From: an uncultured Bacteroidales bacterium
GTDB taxonomy: Bacteria; Bacteroidota; Bacteroidia; Bacteroidales; UBA932
Direction of reading: 5' to 3'
Assembly: GCA_946549475.1 (NCBI GenBank)
Contig: CAMNQO010000004.1
Location: 1 to 24,532, forward strand
DNA length: 24,532 bases
In this document: positions 24,270-24,532 of the stretch, one piece after another
How the letters are laid out: the number at the start of each line of letters is the position of its first letter
How positions within the stretch are numbered: position 1 is the stretch's first letter
Made by a program: the position numbers and the translations under genes
Notes under the pieces: model-generated
The model's input: the letters and a program-made list of their open reading frames with translations, nothing else
What the model was told of the DNA's origin: nothing
Databases searched by the model: none

Positions 24270-24286
24270 AAAAGAGTGTATCTTTG
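24255..24286 (+). promoter_or_regulatory. sdhC-like gene promoter (-33 TATG, -7 TATCTTTG)
   Basis: TATCTTTG (24279-24286) matches TAnnTTTG exactly; TATG (24255-24258), one mismatch from TTTG, lies 20 nt upstream. The ATG of the gene is at 24306. The -33 regions of this and the pyrH promoter interleave. Confidence 0.6.
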
Positions 24287-24305
24287 TGCTGCTAAAAATA
24301 ATGAC

Positions 24306-24532
24306 ATGGCGAGTATTATTACTTCTTCTATTGGAAAAAAGCTTGTTCAAAGCATCTCCGGCGCATTCCTGATTCTTTTTCTGCTCCTTCACGGGACCAT
24401 CAACTTCTTCTCGGTGATCGACTCTTTCACCGGCAAATTCGGCGCTCCCGACGGCCTCTATCAGATGGGCTGCGACTTTATGGCCCTTCCCATCGTCACC
24501 ATTATGGTGCCGGTGCTGGCCCTGGGCTTCCT
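24306..24532 (+). CDS. sdhC: Succinate dehydrogenase/fumarate reductase cytochrome b subunit, partial
   Basis: The 5' 75 codons of a gene running off the window. ATG 24306 was chosen over the out-of-frame ATG 24301. The product begins MASIITSSIGKKLVQSISGA, then FLILFLLLHGTINFF, the first membrane helix of the Bacteroidetes B-type (single-polypeptide, di-haem) cytochrome b of succinate:quinone oxidoreductase. The end of the visible part (MALPIVTIMVPVLALGF) starts the second hydrophobic region. The family anchors the flavoprotein and iron-sulfur subunits and passes electrons to or from menaquinone. In Bacteroidetes it is typically followed by sdhA and sdhB, which would lie beyond the window. 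The gene is cut only by the window edge. Confidence 0.88.
   Translation, partial: MASIITSSIGKKLVQSISGAFLILFLLLHGTINFFSVIDSFTGKFGAPDGLYQMGCDFMALPIVTIMVPVLALGF

Overview
The window looks like a Bacteroidales-type Bacteroidota chromosome, probably an uncultured lineage with coding DNA of roughly 55% GC by eye. The evidence is a SusC/SusD pair, many lipoproteins with short Cys signal peptides, mostly absent Shine-Dalgarno sequences, TAnnTTTG-type -7 promoter elements, a DUF4251 protein, and the start of a Bacteroidetes-type succinate dehydrogenase cytochrome b gene. The sequence opens with 12 G, so the left edge is probably a contig end and the upstream part of the locus, including any regulator, is not visible.

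From about 92 to 21596 there is one unbroken same-strand array of 16 genes, packed with 4-17 bp overlaps or short gaps. It reads as a polysaccharide utilization locus (PUL). In order it encodes: a GlcNAc 2-epimerase-type AGE enzyme; a sugar-porter MFS symporter; a SusC-like receptor; a SusD-like lipoprotein; a lipoprotein with two Ig-like domains and a CBM9-like C-terminus; two DUF4838-type lipoproteins; a fimbrillin-like/CBM9-like lipoprotein; a third DUF4838 lipoprotein; a secreted DUF5107-TPR protein; a tiny Asp-Pro-repeat lipoprotein; a 46-aa peptide followed by a fimbrillin-like/CBM9-like lipoprotein; a 49-aa peptide followed by another such lipoprotein; and a minimal CBM9-like lipoprotein. 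A hairpin plus T-rich tract closes the array.

The unusual point is that the PUL has import, binding and catabolic genes but no glycoside hydrolase, lyase, sulfatase or esterase that I recognise. The only enzyme candidates for the outer surface or periplasm are the three DUF4838 proteins and the DUF5107 protein. Around them is an expanded set of at least five CBM9-like surface lipoproteins, four of which share a C-terminal signature built on LPQG. My working model, which is inference, is a surface glycan-capture and cleavage apparatus. SusCD would import the products, DUF5107 would act in the periplasm, the MFS would move the monosaccharide across the inner membrane, and the AGE epimerase would feed it into amino-sugar or hexose metabolism. 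The substrate cannot be read from the sequence.

The right end (21670-24532) is ordinary chromosome: a GT4 glycosyltransferase (-), a DUF4251 lipoprotein (+), pyrH (-), and divergently the 5' part of an sdhC-like gene (+). The pyrH and sdhC promoters appear to overlap. No rRNA, tRNA, CRISPR array or insertion sequence was seen.
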